Source: Deltaproteobacteria bacterium (GTDB lineage Bacteria; Myxococcota_A; Polyangia; Nannocystales; Nannocystaceae). From it: a stretch of DNA of 64,000 nucleotides. The notes beneath the pieces were generated by a model. It worked only from the letters and a program-made list of their open reading frames with translations, was not told where the DNA came from and ran no database searches. Numbering within the stretch: position 1 is the first letter of the stretch; every line of letters starts with the position of its first letter. The stretch is taken from the NCBI GenBank assembly GCA_016709225.1, contig JADJEE010000001.1:620001-684000 (forward strand), read 5' to 3'. Position numbers and translations under genes: made by a program. Below are positions 63,970 through 64,000 of this stretch, piece after piece.

Positions 63970-64000
63970 ATGACCACGCTCCTCGTCGGCGGGCTGCTGC
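63970..64000 (+). CDS. Possible next gene, cut by the window edge
   Basis: ATG 63970 (a GTG three bases before is in frame) opens a frame with hydrophobic N-terminus (TTLLVGGLL) that runs off the window. Too short to name; it may be a membrane protein of the polysaccharide locus. The 133 bases before it hold no other gene. Confidence 0.35.
   Translation, partial: MTTLLVGGLL

Noticed and set aside
60989..63970. Plus-strand open frame of about 990 codons across the polymerase and GT2 genes
   Set aside because: Out of frame with both recognised proteins and without domains.

Overview
This window looks like chromosomal DNA of a very GC-rich, predatory or social deltaproteobacterium of the Myxococcota, most likely near Nannocystaceae; this is inferred, since there is no rRNA in the window. 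The grounds are the extreme G/C third-position bias, a eukaryote-like Ser/Thr kinase with a PEGA tail, many lipoproteins whose signal peptide is followed by a long Ser/Gly/Thr linker, an IcmF-type fused mutase, and FHA and hybrid two-component proteins. There are no tRNA or rRNA genes, CRISPR arrays, insertion sequences or prophage genes.

Layout: 1-4.6 kb (minus) holds a RegA/RegB-type redox two-component pair (regulator cut by the window edge), an S1-domain RNA-binding protein and a Ser/Thr kinase. 4.6-9.3 kb has a 0.7 kb non-coding stretch, fused isobutyryl-CoA mutase icmF and a methyltransferase. 9.5-14.3 kb has an ArsR/SRPBCC pair with a visible operator, secreted lipoproteins (hypothetical, VWA, formylglycine-enzyme-like) and a YebC-type regulator. 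14.3-16.2 kb carries two tandem DsbA-like lipoproteins. One has CPFC. The other has an in-frame TGA at the first cysteine, followed by a hairpin that fits a bacterial SECIS element: a probable selenoprotein, and the most notable item in the window. 16.5-22.4 kb has an M28 peptidase lipoprotein, MtaB, an orphan DPPYN DNA methyltransferase and a hipBA module with three operator-like palindromes spaced exactly 50 bp.

22.4-29.0 kb holds a heme/copper monooxygenase-like lipoprotein, a Cys-rich lipoprotein, a minimal TssL/TssM-like pair and a lectin-fold lipoprotein. 29.1-37.4 kb is a five-gene leftward operon (DUF4175-like repeat protein, MoxR ATPase, DUF58, BatA-like VWA, large VWA protein) with overlapping junctions. 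37.7-48.5 kb is a mixture of lipoproteins (one Cys-repeat protein), a DUF4920 protein, an SDR, an EEP hydrolase, an MJ1255-like glycosyltransferase, a beta-propeller lipoprotein, an anti-sigma-like membrane protein and a His-rich 47-residue membrane microprotein. 48.7-57.1 kb has an Lgt-family protein, polyphosphate kinase, an L,D-transpeptidase, an FHA-kinase-receiver hybrid, a small K/E-rich lipoprotein and a diheme cytochrome lipoprotein. 57.2-64 kb is a surface polysaccharide locus: rmlBACD for dTDP-L-rhamnose, a PilZ protein on the opposite strand, a Wzy/O-antigen-ligase-like polymerase and a family 2 glycosyltransferase, with a possible next gene cut by the window edge.

Common themes are envelope and periplasm biology (about fifteen predicted lipoproteins plus an Lgt-family enzyme), redox sensing and thiol/selenol chemistry (RegB-like sensor, Sec/Cys thioredoxin-fold pair, heme proteins), and short in-frame tandem repeats in units of 6, 9, 15 and 18 bp.
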